From Microbacterium invictum (GTDB lineage Bacteria; Actinomycetota; Actinomycetes; Actinomycetales; Microbacteriaceae), in assembly GCF_014197265.1 (NCBI RefSeq), contig NZ_JACIFH010000001.1, positions 3,038,001-3,102,000 of the forward strand: DNA of 64,000 bases. The letters are read 5' to 3'. Below the pieces are notes generated by a model. The model was not told where the DNA came from. It saw only the letters and a list, made by a program, of their open reading frames with translations, and made no database searches. Made by a program: the position numbers and the translations under genes. Of the stretch, positions 27,003 to 35,726 are shown one piece after another. Within the stretch, counting starts at the first letter, position 1; every line of letters begins with the position of its first letter.

Positions 27003-27449
27003 GTGAGGTTCTTCCTCGACGAGAACATGCCCGTCGTGGCTGTTCCGCCGCTGCGTGCTGTCTTCGGCGATCGGCATGAATTCGAGACCGCACGCACTCT
27101 TGGTGTCACAGGCGTCGATGATGTCGATCTCTACCCTCGTGTTCGCGCTGCCGGCGTGCTCGCGATCATCTCGAAGGACGATCGTCAGCTGAGGGTCGAA
27201 ATCGAGCGCCGTGGTTTGTTCGAGAATCAACTGTCGTTCGTCCACCTCCGCACCACAACGATCGCTGGACAGAAGGGTCTTGCCCTGACAGTCGCTTCGT
27301 TGGCGGCGGGCATCCCGTACATCGAAGAACGGTGGATGCCGGAACCGTACGTGTTTCGCCTCAAGGGCTTGCAGAGCGCCTTCTCCGAACGGATCGCCTC
27401 GCACCAGCCGATCTGGCGCGATCGCTGGGGTGACAAGCCGGACGGGTGA
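27003..27449 (+). CDS. PIN-like toxin (VapC45 / DUF5615 type)
   Basis: A 148-residue protein with the PIN-like DUF5615/VapC45 pattern. It starts VRFFLDENMPVVAVPPLRAVF (acidic DEN near the N-terminus), followed by VDDVDLYPRVRAAGVLAIISKDDRQLR, whose aspartates would complete the metal site of a ribonuclease. GTG at 27003 directly follows the antitoxin stop and fits the family N-terminus; a TTG four codons upstream, overlapping the antitoxin, is the alternative. The gene runs head-on into hsdS, with 13 bp between the stops. Confidence 0.75.
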   Translation: MRFFLDENMPVVAVPPLRAVFGDRHEFETARTLGVTGVDDVDLYPRVRAAGVLAIISKDDRQLRVEIERRGLFENQLSFVHLRTTTIAGQKGLALTVASLAAGIPYIEERWMPEPYVFRLKGLQSAFSERIASHQPIWRDRWGDKPDG

Positions 27450-27462
27450 GCGCGCCCGCTGT

Positions 27463-28578
27463 CTAGAGTTCACCTCGGAAGGCGCGGTGCTGCAGAGATG
27501 CGATGAGGGAGTTGAACGACTGTGCACGGCCGATTGCGTGATCTCGAGCCTGGTCGATTACGCGCAGCGCCTCCATGAAGCGCGACTGGGCGTGATCGGT
27601 CGGATCGAAGACGGGTAGTGATCGCAGTGTGGGAATGCTGATGTTGTACTGGCCAGCGGATGTCGCAGCCCCCGACCGCAAGTGGCGTCGTGCGATCGGA
27701 CTGCGGGCCAGGGCGGCAATCGCGCGCGGCTCGATACCTTGCTTCAGACGCGCACGGATCAAGTACGAGGCAAACACCCACGGCGTTGAGTCTCCCGGTG
27801 TCGGCTTCAAGGTTGAGAATGCAGATGCACGGCCGACAATGTCGGGGTTTCCGTTCGAACGAACGAACAGCACATCGCGCGGGTGCAGCCGCAGCCGCGT
27901 CGACTCCGCGACTGGTATTTCCACGGTCTTCAGATCTGCCGAGTTGATGGCGAACCCGGTCACGTTCGGAATCCGTAGGACCGGGAGCCCCGTCGCACCC
28001 GCCCTTTGCGATGTGCCGTATCGAAATTCCTCGGTGATGTCGCCCAGCTGTATCCCCGACCCAATCGATCCACCCAGGAGGCGCTCGAAGCTCGCGTCTT
28101 CGAGAACATCGAACCGGGTGGCTGCGCGATGCGCAGTGGCGCGCAGGGCGTCGGCCTCGTCGAGGATCGCTGCGATTCGGCGCTGCTCGTGGAGGGGTGG
28201 GACGGGCACACGGTATTCGCGGAGGAACTTGAAATGCCTCGAGTACCCGGCATTTGGAATGTCGAGCGAGCGCATCCATTGGAAGGCATATCGCGGATCG
28301 AGTCGGGGTGAAACGCTCAGGACTTTCACCCCGTCCGCTCCGATCACAAAGTCATTCGACGCGAACTTAACTCGCCGCGTGTGGTCACCGAACAGAAGTA
28401 GAGGGCGATCCACTCTGGTCACGGCTGATTCGTCGTCCCAATAGCCGGCGACGTCCTGGTCGCCTTGGTCGCGCACGGGAAATCTGCCTGCCATCGCGAA
28501 GTCGCGTTGCTTTATGCGCGGGCTCTTTGCCGTGACGTCGGCGAAGGCGTCAACGAACGGCACCGATTCCCAAGTCAC
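27463..28578 (-). CDS. hsdS: Type I restriction enzyme specificity subunit
   Basis: A 371-residue HsdS with two target-recognition domains. Each is followed by a conserved spacer: the first ends with the typical VPVPPLHEQRRIAAILDEADALRAT helix (about 145-170). The second domain (about 190-345) ends with IPTLRSLPVFDP and a helix toward the C-terminus. The two domains read the two halves of a bipartite target. The gene starts with ATG overlapping the hsdM stop (ATGA). It is at the shorter end of the HsdS range but has no visible frameshift. Confidence 0.9.
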   Translation of the reverse strand: MTWESVPFVDAFADVTAKSPRIKQRDFAMAGRFPVRDQGDQDVAGYWDDESAVTRVDRPLLLFGDHTRRVKFASNDFVIGADGVKVLSVSPRLDPRYAFQWMRSLDIPNAGYSRHFKFLREYRVPVPPLHEQRRIAAILDEADALRATAHRAATRFDVLEDASFERLLGGSIGSGIQLGDITEEFRYGTSQRAGATGLPVLRIPNVTGFAINSADLKTVEIPVAESTRLRLHPRDVLFVRSNGNPDIVGRASAFSTLKPTPGDSTPWVFASYLIRARLKQGIEPRAIAALARSPIARRHLRSGAATSAGQYNISIPTLRSLPVFDPTDHAQSRFMEALRVIDQARDHAIGRAQSFNSLIASLQHRAFRGEL

Positions 28579-30107
28579 GCGAGCATCTCCCGCAGGCGTT
28601 TGAGCCCGTCCTGGATCCCCAGTTCCAGAGCATCGAGCTCGTCGAGGATCTCGGCGGGGGAGCGGTGCTCGACCTCCTCGATCTCGATCTCCTTGTACCG
28701 ATTCAGCGAGAGGGCGTAGTTGTTGTCGACGATCTCCTGCTTCGGCACCAGGAATGACTGAGCGGTGCGGGGATTGGAGGGCTCATCGAACACGGGCGAC
28801 GTTTCGTCTCGCCTCGCTCGCTCACCGATCGGGGGGCGGAGGGAGCGCCAGCGGGCCAGCACGTCCGGAAGGTCGTCCGCCTCGATCGGCGTGCGCTTGT
28901 CGTCGAGTGTCATACCGTCGGCGCGCACGTCGTAGAACCACACGTTGTCGGTGCCGCCGGACGACGTCTTGGTGAAGAGCAGGATCGCGGTCGAGACTCC
29001 GGTGTAGGGCTTGAACGTTCCGGAGGGCAGCTTGATCACGGCATCGAGCTTGTGGTCGTCGACGAGCAGCTTGCGCACCGCTTTGTGTGCGTTCGACGAT
29101 CCGAACAGCACACCCTCGGGAACGATGACGGCCGCGCGGCCGCCGTTACGCAGCATCCGGACCATCAAGACCAGGAAGAGCAGCTCGGTCTTGCGGGTCT
29201 TCACGACCTTCTGCAGGTCCTTCGCGACGGTCTCGTCGTCGAGCGACCCGGCGAACGGCGGGTTGGCCAGCACGAGCGAGTACTGGTCGAGCCCCGGATG
29301 TCCCTCCGAAAGCGCATCCGCGCGCTCGATCGTGGGGTTATCGACGCCGTGCAGCAGCATGTTCATGCTCGCGATACGCGCCATCGCGGCATCCGAGTCG
29401 TACCCCGTGAACATCGGGCCGTTGAAGTGCGTTCGCGACCCGGCATCCGCCCAGATCTCGGGATGATGCTCGCGCAGGTGCTCCTCGGCCGCGACCAGGA
29501 ATCCCGCGGTGCCGACGGCCGGGTCGATGATCACGTCATCGGGCCGCGGCTGCTGCAGATCGACCATCAACTTGATGATGTGCCGCGCGGTGCGGAACTG
29601 CCCGTTGGTGCCGCTCGTGGCGAGCTTGCCGAGCATGTACTCGTAGATGTCGCCCTTGGTGTCGCGATCGTCCATCGGAATGTCGGCCAGCAGGTCGACG
29701 ACCTTCGTCAGCAGGGCCGGCGTGGGGATGGTGAAGCGGGCGTCGCGCATGTTGCGCGCATAGCTCGACCCCTCGGCGCCGAGCCGGCGCAGCCAGGGGA
29801 AGACATGCTCTGACACGACGTCGAACATCTCGGACGACGAGTAGTTCGTGAACACGCTCCAGCGCAGGTCGCGGTAGGGGCGCGGCGAGACGGCGTGTTC
29901 GTCGTGGCCGACGGGGAAGATCGGGTTCTCGACAGGATCACCGAAACGCGAGGCCTTCTTCTCGGCGAGCAGTTGCAGATCGTCGAGACGCTTGATGAAC
30001 AGCAGATACGTGATCTGTTCGATCACCTCGACCGGGTTGGCGATGCCGCCTGACCAGAAGGCATCCCACACCTTGTCGACTTGGCGCCTCAGCTCACCCG
30101 TGACCAC
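28575..30107 (-). CDS. hsdM: Type I restriction-modification DNA methyltransferase subunit
   Basis: A 510-residue N6-adenine methyltransferase. The HsdM_N helical domain is near 5-130 (VDKVWDAFWSGGIANPVEVIEQITYLLFIKRLDDL), the AdoMet-binding motif is DPAVGTAGFLV near 196, and the catalytic NPPF is in VLANPPFAGSLDDE near 282. GTG at 30107 was preferred over an ATG 18 codons upstream because it follows GGGGAG at good spacing and begins right at the conserved domain. It forms the modification complex with HsdS, which overlaps it by 4 nt. Confidence 0.92.
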   Translation of the reverse strand: MVTGELRRQVDKVWDAFWSGGIANPVEVIEQITYLLFIKRLDDLQLLAEKKASRFGDPVENPIFPVGHDEHAVSPRPYRDLRWSVFTNYSSSEMFDVVSEHVFPWLRRLGAEGSSYARNMRDARFTIPTPALLTKVVDLLADIPMDDRDTKGDIYEYMLGKLATSGTNGQFRTARHIIKLMVDLQQPRPDDVIIDPAVGTAGFLVAAEEHLREHHPEIWADAGSRTHFNGPMFTGYDSDAAMARIASMNMLLHGVDNPTIERADALSEGHPGLDQYSLVLANPPFAGSLDDETVAKDLQKVVKTRKTELLFLVLMVRMLRNGGRAAVIVPEGVLFGSSNAHKAVRKLLVDDHKLDAVIKLPSGTFKPYTGVSTAILLFTKTSSGGTDNVWFYDVRADGMTLDDKRTPIEADDLPDVLARWRSLRPPIGERARRDETSPVFDEPSNPRTAQSFLVPKQEIVDNNYALSLNRYKEIEIEEVEHRSPAEILDELDALELGIQDGLKRLREMLA

Positions 30108-30265
30108 ACCGTCTCCCCTCGAACGTGCAACTCTCCTACGGTAGTCGAGGGGGTCGGACATTCACTGCGCGCGAAAGTCGGCTGGCGACTATCCGCACGC
30201 TATGTCGGATCCACCACCACGCCCGGTATGCTTTTGTCATACCGGGCTGAACCTGGAGGTGACGA

Positions 30266-30520
30266 ATGGCTGTTCGCAAAGTGGCGATCACTCTGCCCGA
30301 GGAGCTGTTCGAGATCGTCGAACGTGCTCGGGCGGTCGAGCATCGCACGCGCTCAGAAGTGATCCAAGAGGCGCTGCGGACGCACTTCGGCGAGGCGATC
30401 TTTGTTCCCAGCGATGACGAGCGGCGGCTGCTGACGGCTGCGCTCGACGAAGCTGCGCAGTCGCCGGAGCGTACCCGTGAGTGGAGCCAGGTCCGCGCGG
30501 AGTTGCGCACCGAACGGTGA
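30266..30520 (+). CDS. Ribbon-helix-helix antitoxin (CopG/RelB-like)
   Basis: An 84-residue protein. The N-terminal beta strand and two helices (VRKVAITLPEELFEIVERARA, then RTRSEVIQEALRTHF) are a classical RHH fold that binds DNA as a dimer. The C-terminal 35 residues would wrap the toxin. It is divergent from hsdM, with about 158 bp between the two starts. Its last codons overlap the GTG of the ParE-like toxin (GTGA), as is usual for type II toxin-antitoxin operons. Confidence 0.88.
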   Translation: MAVRKVAITLPEELFEIVERARAVEHRTRSEVIQEALRTHFGEAIFVPSDDERRLLTAALDEAAQSPERTREWSQVRAELRTER

Positions 30521-30804
30521 CGGTCCGACTCACCGATCTCGCGGCGGCCGATCTGGCGGAGGCGCGCAACCACTACCGCGCGATCGCCGACGACCTGGAT
30601 CAGCGTTTCCTCGATCGACTCGATCTCACCATCGCCCGCCTGCTCGCCTTTCCGCAAGGCGCGCCGCCCGTCGACGGCTTCCCCGGCGTCAGACGAGCCC
30701 GGATGCGTCAGTTCCCGTACGGAGTGTTCTACCGTCTCGATGGAAACGACATCCTGATCCTTCGCGTGCTGCACACCCGTCGCGACCCATCCGCGCTTCG
30801 CTAG
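30517..30804 (+). CDS. ParE-family toxin
   Basis: A 95-residue RelE/ParE superfamily protein with the ParE pattern. The N-terminal strand VTVRLTDLAAADLAEARNHY leads into the helix pair with FLDRLDLTIARLLAFP, then RMRQFPYGVFYRLDGNDILILRVLHTRRDP at the C-terminus. ParE toxins typically inhibit DNA gyrase. The GTG at 30517 overlaps the antitoxin stop and is preferred over an in-frame ATG 12 codons upstream within the antitoxin gene. Confidence 0.88.
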   Translation: MTVRLTDLAAADLAEARNHYRAIADDLDQRFLDRLDLTIARLLAFPQGAPPVDGFPGVRRARMRQFPYGVFYRLDGNDILILRVLHTRRDPSALR

Positions 30805-30866
30805 ACTGCGGCGGCGCGCAACAACCTGGGGCGACTCACCGTGATCCATGCCCCGGCATCCACCGG

Positions 30867-32387
30867 TCAGCGCACGCCCCGCATCAGCTTCAGCACCGGC
30901 CGCACCGCCACCAGCAGCGCGGCGCCGAGTGCGATCGCGATGAGCCCGAGCACCGTGAAGTACGGCACCTCGTTCTCGGGGTCGTAGAACTGCGCGAGCC
31001 AGCCGGCGATGGCGGTGCCGAGCGCGACGGACAGGAAGTACAGCGCGACCATCTGGGTGTGGAAGCGCTCCGGTGCGAGCTTGGTCGACGCCGACAGCCC
31101 CACCGGCGAGATGAACAGCTCGGCGATCGTGAACACGAGCAGGATGCCGATGATCGCCAGCAGCGGCGTCGAGTTGGGCCCGCCGCCGGCGAACGGCAGG
31201 AAGAGCAGGAACGCGCAGCCCATGATGATCGCGCCCAGCGCGAACTTGACCGGCGTCGACGGCTGGCGTGACCCGAGCCTGGTCCAGATCGCAGCGAACA
31301 CGCCCGACAGGATGATGATGAAGATCGGGTTGATCGAGTTGATCCACGGAACCGGCATCTCCCAGTCGCCGATCATGCGGTCCAGCCGCTGGTCGGAGTA
31401 CACCGTCAGCACGGTGAACTGCTGCTGGTACAGCGACCAGAATCCGACGTTCACGATGAACAGCGGGATGAAGCCGAAGACGCGTGAGCGCTCGTCGCCG
31501 CTGATGTGCCGCGACGCCAGAATGACGAAGAAGTAGGCGATCGCGGCGGCGAGGGTGACCAGGATCACGATGCCCGCGAGATTGTCGGCCCGGATGACGC
31601 CCGCAAGCACCAGGGCGACGACGACCACCACGCCGCCCAGCCCGATGCCCGCGAACAGCACGCGCCGATCACGCGGCAGCGGGTTCGGAACGATGCGTGC
31701 CTGCTCGGGCAGCTGCTTGCGCCCGAACGAGTACTGCAGCAGCCCCAGCGCCATGCCGACCGCCGCCGCACCGAAGCCCCAGTGGAATCCCACCGACGAC
31801 TGCAACCACCCGGTGACGAGGGGACCGAAGAACGCGCCGAGGTTGATGCCGAGATAGAACAGCGAGAAACCGGCATCCCGTCGCGTGTCCTTCGCGCCGT
31901 AGAGAGTGCCCACGACCGAGGTGGCGTTCGCCTTGAGCCCGCCCGACCCGACCGCGACCAGGACCAGGCCGATTCCCAGTCCCCAGACGCTCGGCAGGAG
32001 CGCCAGCGCCACGTGCCCGGCCATGATCACGATCGCGCTGTAGAACAGCACGCGCTCCGAGCCGAGAAGCCGGTCGGCGACCCACGCGCCGAGGATCGTC
32101 GACAGATAGACGGCCCCGCCGTAGGCGCCCACGATGCCGGTCGCCACCGCCTGGTCGATCCCCAGTCCGCCTTCGGCGACGGTGTAGTACATGTACAGCA
32201 GCAGGATCCCCTGCATGCCGTAGAAGCTGAACCGCTCCCACATCTCGACGCCGAACACGTGCGCCAACGCCCACGGCTGGCCGAAGAAGCGCGTGTCGTG
32301 GTCGCCCGCTTCGGCGGTGGCCGTGGTCGCCCCGTCGGGAGGGCCGACGGGCACCTGCTCTGCGTCGTGATCGTCGTGCATGCTCAT
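30867..32387 (-). CDS. POT/PTR-family proton-coupled peptide transporter
   Basis: A 506-residue MFS protein with about 14 membrane segments. The PTR2 signature region follows FGVEMWERFSFYGMQGILLLYMYY (TM1 with the ExxERFxYY-type motif) and GAYGGAVYLSTILGAWVADRLLG. Members import di- and tripeptides with protons. The ATG at 32387 is a choice among three close in-frame ATGs (32417, 32387, 32381), none with a strong ribosome site; the region between them is cytosolic and variable. The gene is monocistronic, between the ParE pair and another MFS gene. Confidence 0.9.
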   Translation of the reverse strand: MSMHDDHDAEQVPVGPPDGATTATAEAGDHDTRFFGQPWALAHVFGVEMWERFSFYGMQGILLLYMYYTVAEGGLGIDQAVATGIVGAYGGAVYLSTILGAWVADRLLGSERVLFYSAIVIMAGHVALALLPSVWGLGIGLVLVAVGSGGLKANATSVVGTLYGAKDTRRDAGFSLFYLGINLGAFFGPLVTGWLQSSVGFHWGFGAAAVGMALGLLQYSFGRKQLPEQARIVPNPLPRDRRVLFAGIGLGGVVVVVALVLAGVIRADNLAGIVILVTLAAAIAYFFVILASRHISGDERSRVFGFIPLFIVNVGFWSLYQQQFTVLTVYSDQRLDRMIGDWEMPVPWINSINPIFIIILSGVFAAIWTRLGSRQPSTPVKFALGAIIMGCAFLLFLPFAGGGPNSTPLLAIIGILLVFTIAELFISPVGLSASTKLAPERFHTQMVALYFLSVALGTAIAGWLAQFYDPENEVPYFTVLGLIAIALGAALLVAVRPVLKLMRGVR

Positions 32388-32469
32388 GCGCGCCACGTTA
32401 GCGACCCGCCCGGGCACGGGGTAGGCCTTGCGTCAGGTGGTGAATGGATGCCGGTTGTTCCGCGCGAGT

Positions 32470-33918
32470 TCACCGCGGCGGTTCGGGGAGTGAGGGGTGC
32501 CGCTCCTCGGGCGCGTGGTGACGGGGGATGAACAGGGCGATCACGAGCGCCGCGACGGCCCCGCCTCCGCCGAGCAGATACGCCCACCGGAAGGCCTCGG
32601 CGGTGGGCACCTGGACCCCGTCCTGCGCCACCGACATCGACGCGAGCACCGCGCCGATGACCGCGGCCGCCGTGCTCGTGCCGAGCGACCGGAACAGCGC
32701 GTTGAGCCCGTTCGAGGCACCCGTCTCGCTCTGCGGAACGGACCGCATGATGAGCATCGGCATCGACGCGAAGCCGAATCCGATGCCCACGCCGATCAGC
32801 AGGTTCGCCACGAGCAGATGCCAGACCTCGCTCGAGAACAGCAGGGTGAAGCCGTACGCGGCGATCAGCGCCGATGCGCCCAGGAGGAACAGCGCCTTCG
32901 GGCCTATCGTCAGCGACAGCCGGCCCGAGACCGGGGAGAGGAGCATCATGACCAGGCCCGACGGCGCGATGATCAGGCTCGCGGCCAGCAGCGAGAGCCC
33001 GAAGCCGGCCGGCGGCGGCAGCTCGAGGATCTGCGGGTACGCGACGTTCGAGGTGAACAGCGCGAAGCCCATCGCCACCGATGCGAGGTTCGTGAGCAGC
33101 ACGGGCCGGCGCGCGGCGACGCGCAGGTCGAGCAGGGGCGCCTCGATGCGCAGCTCGTACCAGCCCCACGCCAGCAGGACGATCGCGCCGCCGATCCCGC
33201 ACGCGAGCACCACGGGCGAGGTCCAGCCCCATTCGTTCCCGCGTGAGACGGCGAGCAGGATGCCGGTGAGTCCGACCGCCAGCCCGGCGGCGCCGAGGTA
33301 GTCGAAGCGTCCGGCGGTGCGCAGCACGCTCACCGGAACGATCAACAGCACGAGGGCGAACACGATCGCGCCGAGGCCGGCCGACACCCAGAAGAGGGCG
33401 TGCCAGTCGCTGTATTCGGTGATCAGCGCGCTCAGCGGCATCCCCAGTGCGCCGCCGACGCCCATCGTCGCGCTGATGAGGGCGATGGCCGAGCCCACGC
33501 GATCCTGGTGCAGCACGTCGCGCAGGATCGAGATGCCCAGTGGCACCACACCGGTCACCGCGCCCTGCAGGGTCCGGCCGATGACGACGCCGACGATGCC
33601 CGGCGAGACGGCCGCAATCAGCGAGCCGAGCACGAGCGTGGCCAGCAGCACGAGCACGATACGCCGCTTGCCGTACATGTCGCCGAGCCGCCCGGCGATC
33701 GGGGTCATCACGGCCGCGGCGAGGAGCGTCGCGGTCACGACCCAGGCGGTGTCTTCGCGGCTCGCATTCAGCAGTTCGGGCAGCTTCGCCTGGATCGGCA
33801 CGACGAGCGTGAACATGAACGAGGACGACAAGCCTGCGAGGGCGAGGACGGCGATGATGGCGCCCTGCGAGGGCATCCGGGTCAGGGAGCTGCGCGCATC
33901 ACCCGATCCTCGACCCAT
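32470..33918 (-). CDS. MFS transporter, DHA2 (EmrB/QacA-like)
   Basis: A 482-residue protein with about 14 hydrophobic segments, typical of DHA2 drug:proton antiporters. It has motif A GRLGDMYGKRRIVLVLL after TM2 and a motif C-like stretch IGRTLQGAVTGVVPLGISILRDV. The N-terminal SSFMFTLVVPIQAKLPELLN region is characteristic. It likely exports hydrophobic compounds; the substrate is not deducible. It diverges from the GNAT gene with a short gap of about 37 bp, so no large regulatory region is present and no adjacent TetR/MarR regulator is seen. Confidence 0.85.
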   Translation of the reverse strand: MGRGSGDARSSLTRMPSQGAIIAVLALAGLSSSFMFTLVVPIQAKLPELLNASREDTAWVVTATLLAAAVMTPIAGRLGDMYGKRRIVLVLLATLVLGSLIAAVSPGIVGVVIGRTLQGAVTGVVPLGISILRDVLHQDRVGSAIALISATMGVGGALGMPLSALITEYSDWHALFWVSAGLGAIVFALVLLIVPVSVLRTAGRFDYLGAAGLAVGLTGILLAVSRGNEWGWTSPVVLACGIGGAIVLLAWGWYELRIEAPLLDLRVAARRPVLLTNLASVAMGFALFTSNVAYPQILELPPPAGFGLSLLAASLIIAPSGLVMMLLSPVSGRLSLTIGPKALFLLGASALIAAYGFTLLFSSEVWHLLVANLLIGVGIGFGFASMPMLIMRSVPQSETGASNGLNALFRSLGTSTAAAVIGAVLASMSVAQDGVQVPTAEAFRWAYLLGGGGAVAALVIALFIPRHHAPEERHPSLPEPPR

Positions 33919-33955
33919 CGCCCCAGGTTATCGGCGCGGGAGTACGGTGAGATCC

Positions 33956-34672
33956 ATGACCGACGCATCCGAGACGCCGGAGGGCATCGAGATCCGCTCG
34001 CTGACCACGGTCGAGGCGATCTTCGAGGGCAGCCGCGTGCTGGCTCAGGTGTGGGGCGGTGACGATTCCGGCATGCCGCCGAACCTGCTGCGCGCCCTGG
34101 CGTACTCGGGCAATTACGTCGTCGGCCTGTACGACGGCGACCGGATGATCGGTGCCTCGGCGGCGTTCTTCGCCCCGCCCGCCGAGCGGTCGATGCACTC
34201 GCACATCACCGGCATCCTGCCCGAGTACCAGGCTCGGGGCCTCGGCCGCGTGCTCAAGCAGCACCAGCGCGAGTGGGCGTTCGCGCGCGAGGTCGGGCAC
34301 ATCACGTGGACGTTCGATCCGCTCGTCGCCCGCAATGCGCATTTCAACCTGCTCGTGCTCGGCACGCGTGTCACGGACTACCTCGTCGACCACTACGGTC
34401 CGATGACCGACGGCGTCAACCGCGGCGATCAGTCCGACCGGCTGCTGGTCTCGTGGGCGCTCGCCGCACCGCGCACGGGCAATCCGCCCGACCTCGAGGT
34501 GGTGGCATCCGTCCCCCTTCCGCGTGACATCGAACGACTGCGCATCGAAGAGCCGGCAGAGGCCGAGCGCTGGCGCGTCCAGGTGCGCGGCCAGTTCCGC
34601 GAGCTGTTCGGCCGTGGGCTCACCGTCGGCGGATACCGCGACCAGGCGGGGTACCTGTTCGTCTGGCCGTGA
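33956..34672 (+). CDS. GNAT-family acyltransferase (COG3375-like)
   Basis: A 238-residue GNAT protein. The acyl-CoA-binding strand-loop is in HITGILPEYQARGLGRVLKQHQREWA, followed by ITWTFDPLVARNAHFNLLVLG. This long GNAT subgroup (COG3375) is known to sit beside N-succinylamino-acid racemase/OSBS genes, where one member succinylates D-amino acids. Such a racemase-like gene lies 1 kb downstream. GGTGAG precedes the ATG at 33956. The substrate is inferred only from that association. Confidence 0.78.
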   Translation: MTDASETPEGIEIRSLTTVEAIFEGSRVLAQVWGGDDSGMPPNLLRALAYSGNYVVGLYDGDRMIGASAAFFAPPAERSMHSHITGILPEYQARGLGRVLKQHQREWAFAREVGHITWTFDPLVARNAHFNLLVLGTRVTDYLVDHYGPMTDGVNRGDQSDRLLVSWALAAPRTGNPPDLEVVASVPLPRDIERLRIEEPAEAERWRVQVRGQFRELFGRGLTVGGYRDQAGYLFVWP

Positions 34673-34801
34673 TCCCTCGGGAGGCTCGCTCGGGTACCTT
34701 GGCTCCCTTCAAACTCGAACTGACCCGGAAGGTCGGCATGACCTATCGGTTCGGTACTGAGCCGGGGTGAGGTGGCACGGTCCGCCTCGCCGGTGATGCG
34801 T

Positions 34802-34835
34802 GCGCGAAGTTCGCAGAACCGCGCGAAGTTCGCAG
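34802..34835. repeat. Two direct copies of a 15-bp GCGCGAAGTTCGCAG unit
   Basis: GCGCGAAGTTCGCAG occurs at 34802-34816 and again at 34821-34835. Each copy contains a short inverted repeat (GCGAA/TTCGC). It lies in the gap between the GNAT gene and a small unknown gene; a diverged GTGCGACGTTCGTCGC-like word follows. It could be an operator pair or a small noncoding repeat. Confidence 0.55.
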
Positions 34836-34910
34836 GAGAACCGGCGAAATCGTGCGACGTTCGTCGCATTCTGCGGACTTCGTCACCGGGGCGGCGCGTA
34901 GCCTGGCCGG

Positions 34911-35291
34911 GTGATCCCTGCTGACTGGACCCCGCACCGCCGCGACGACGGCGAACTCGTGGGCTGGATCCGCCCCGACGGCGATGGCTGGGCCGCGATC
35001 GATCTGCTCGGCCGGGTCAGGGTCGAAGCCGGCGACTGGCTCGACGCCGAAGCGGCGCTGGAGGCGCGCGGCATCGGCTATCTCGCCGAGGTGTGGATGC
35101 TGGAGGGCGAGGGCCCGGCACCCCTGCGCGTGCGGATGGTCGAGGTGACGCCGGACCGCATCGTCGTGAAAGTCGACGATTACGGCGATGTGTCTCGGGC
35201 GACGCCCCGGTTCGAGCTGCCCTGGCCGCTGCCCGATCGGCTGCGACCGGTCCGTCCGGGAGATCCGGACGGGTTCACCGTCGCGGGCTGA
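34911..35291 (+). CDS. Hypothetical protein
   Basis: A 126-residue soluble protein starting at a GTG. It is rich in beta-forming segments (LVGWIRPDGDGWAAIDLLGRV, then RMVEVTPDRIVVKVDDYG) and ends in a Pro/Arg-rich tail. There is no signal peptide, membrane segment or recognised motif. Codon use and the absence of stops over its length support a real gene. Similar small proteins with no assigned function are frequent in Microbacteriaceae, but no family name can be given from sequence alone. Confidence 0.6.
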   Translation: MIPADWTPHRRDDGELVGWIRPDGDGWAAIDLLGRVRVEAGDWLDAEAALEARGIGYLAEVWMLEGEGPAPLRVRMVEVTPDRIVVKVDDYGDVSRATPRFELPWPLPDRLRPVRPGDPDGFTVAG

Positions 35292-35726
35292 CCGGTGGCC
35301 GGTGGCACACTCTGTGGCGGCGACCGGCTGGGGGCGACATCCGCGTCGACGAGGTATACGGCGAGTCGTTCACGGCGCACTCCGTTCTGAAGCCGGACTG
35401 CGGTCAGCGGTCACACCGAGCTTCCCGCGTCGATGCGGGGGTGCCCGCAGCGCGTGCTGACGTATCAGCGCGCTCGCCACTCGCTCGTGTTGTGTGAGGG
35501 GTTCGACCGGCTGGGGGCGGCGTCGCACGCCGCGGAGGGGGTGGATGCCATGCGCAACTGGGTGAGCGCGATCGCACGACGGGTGCATCCGCATGCCCGC
35601 CACACGCGCCGCTCCACCTTCAGACCCGTGCGTGACGAGGTCCTTCGGATGCGCGGGTCGGCGCGCGTGTGCTGACGCGGTGAGCCGGCCTCGTGCAGGC
35701 GGTCACCGTCCGCGTACCCTGTGGTC
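35292..35726. other. Intergenic stretch of 435 bp without a convincing gene
   Basis: Several overlapping open frames exist but none has a ribosome site, coding-like codon positions or a recognisable product. The segment contains a 16-bp direct repeat CGACCGGCTGGGGGCG (35321-35336 and 35504-35519). It may be decayed coding sequence; no RNA gene was recognised. Confidence 0.5.

Noticed and set aside
35433..35675. 80-codon open frame in the gap before menC
   Set aside because: No ribosome site, atypical codon positions and no recognisable product; such frames are expected by chance at this GC content.
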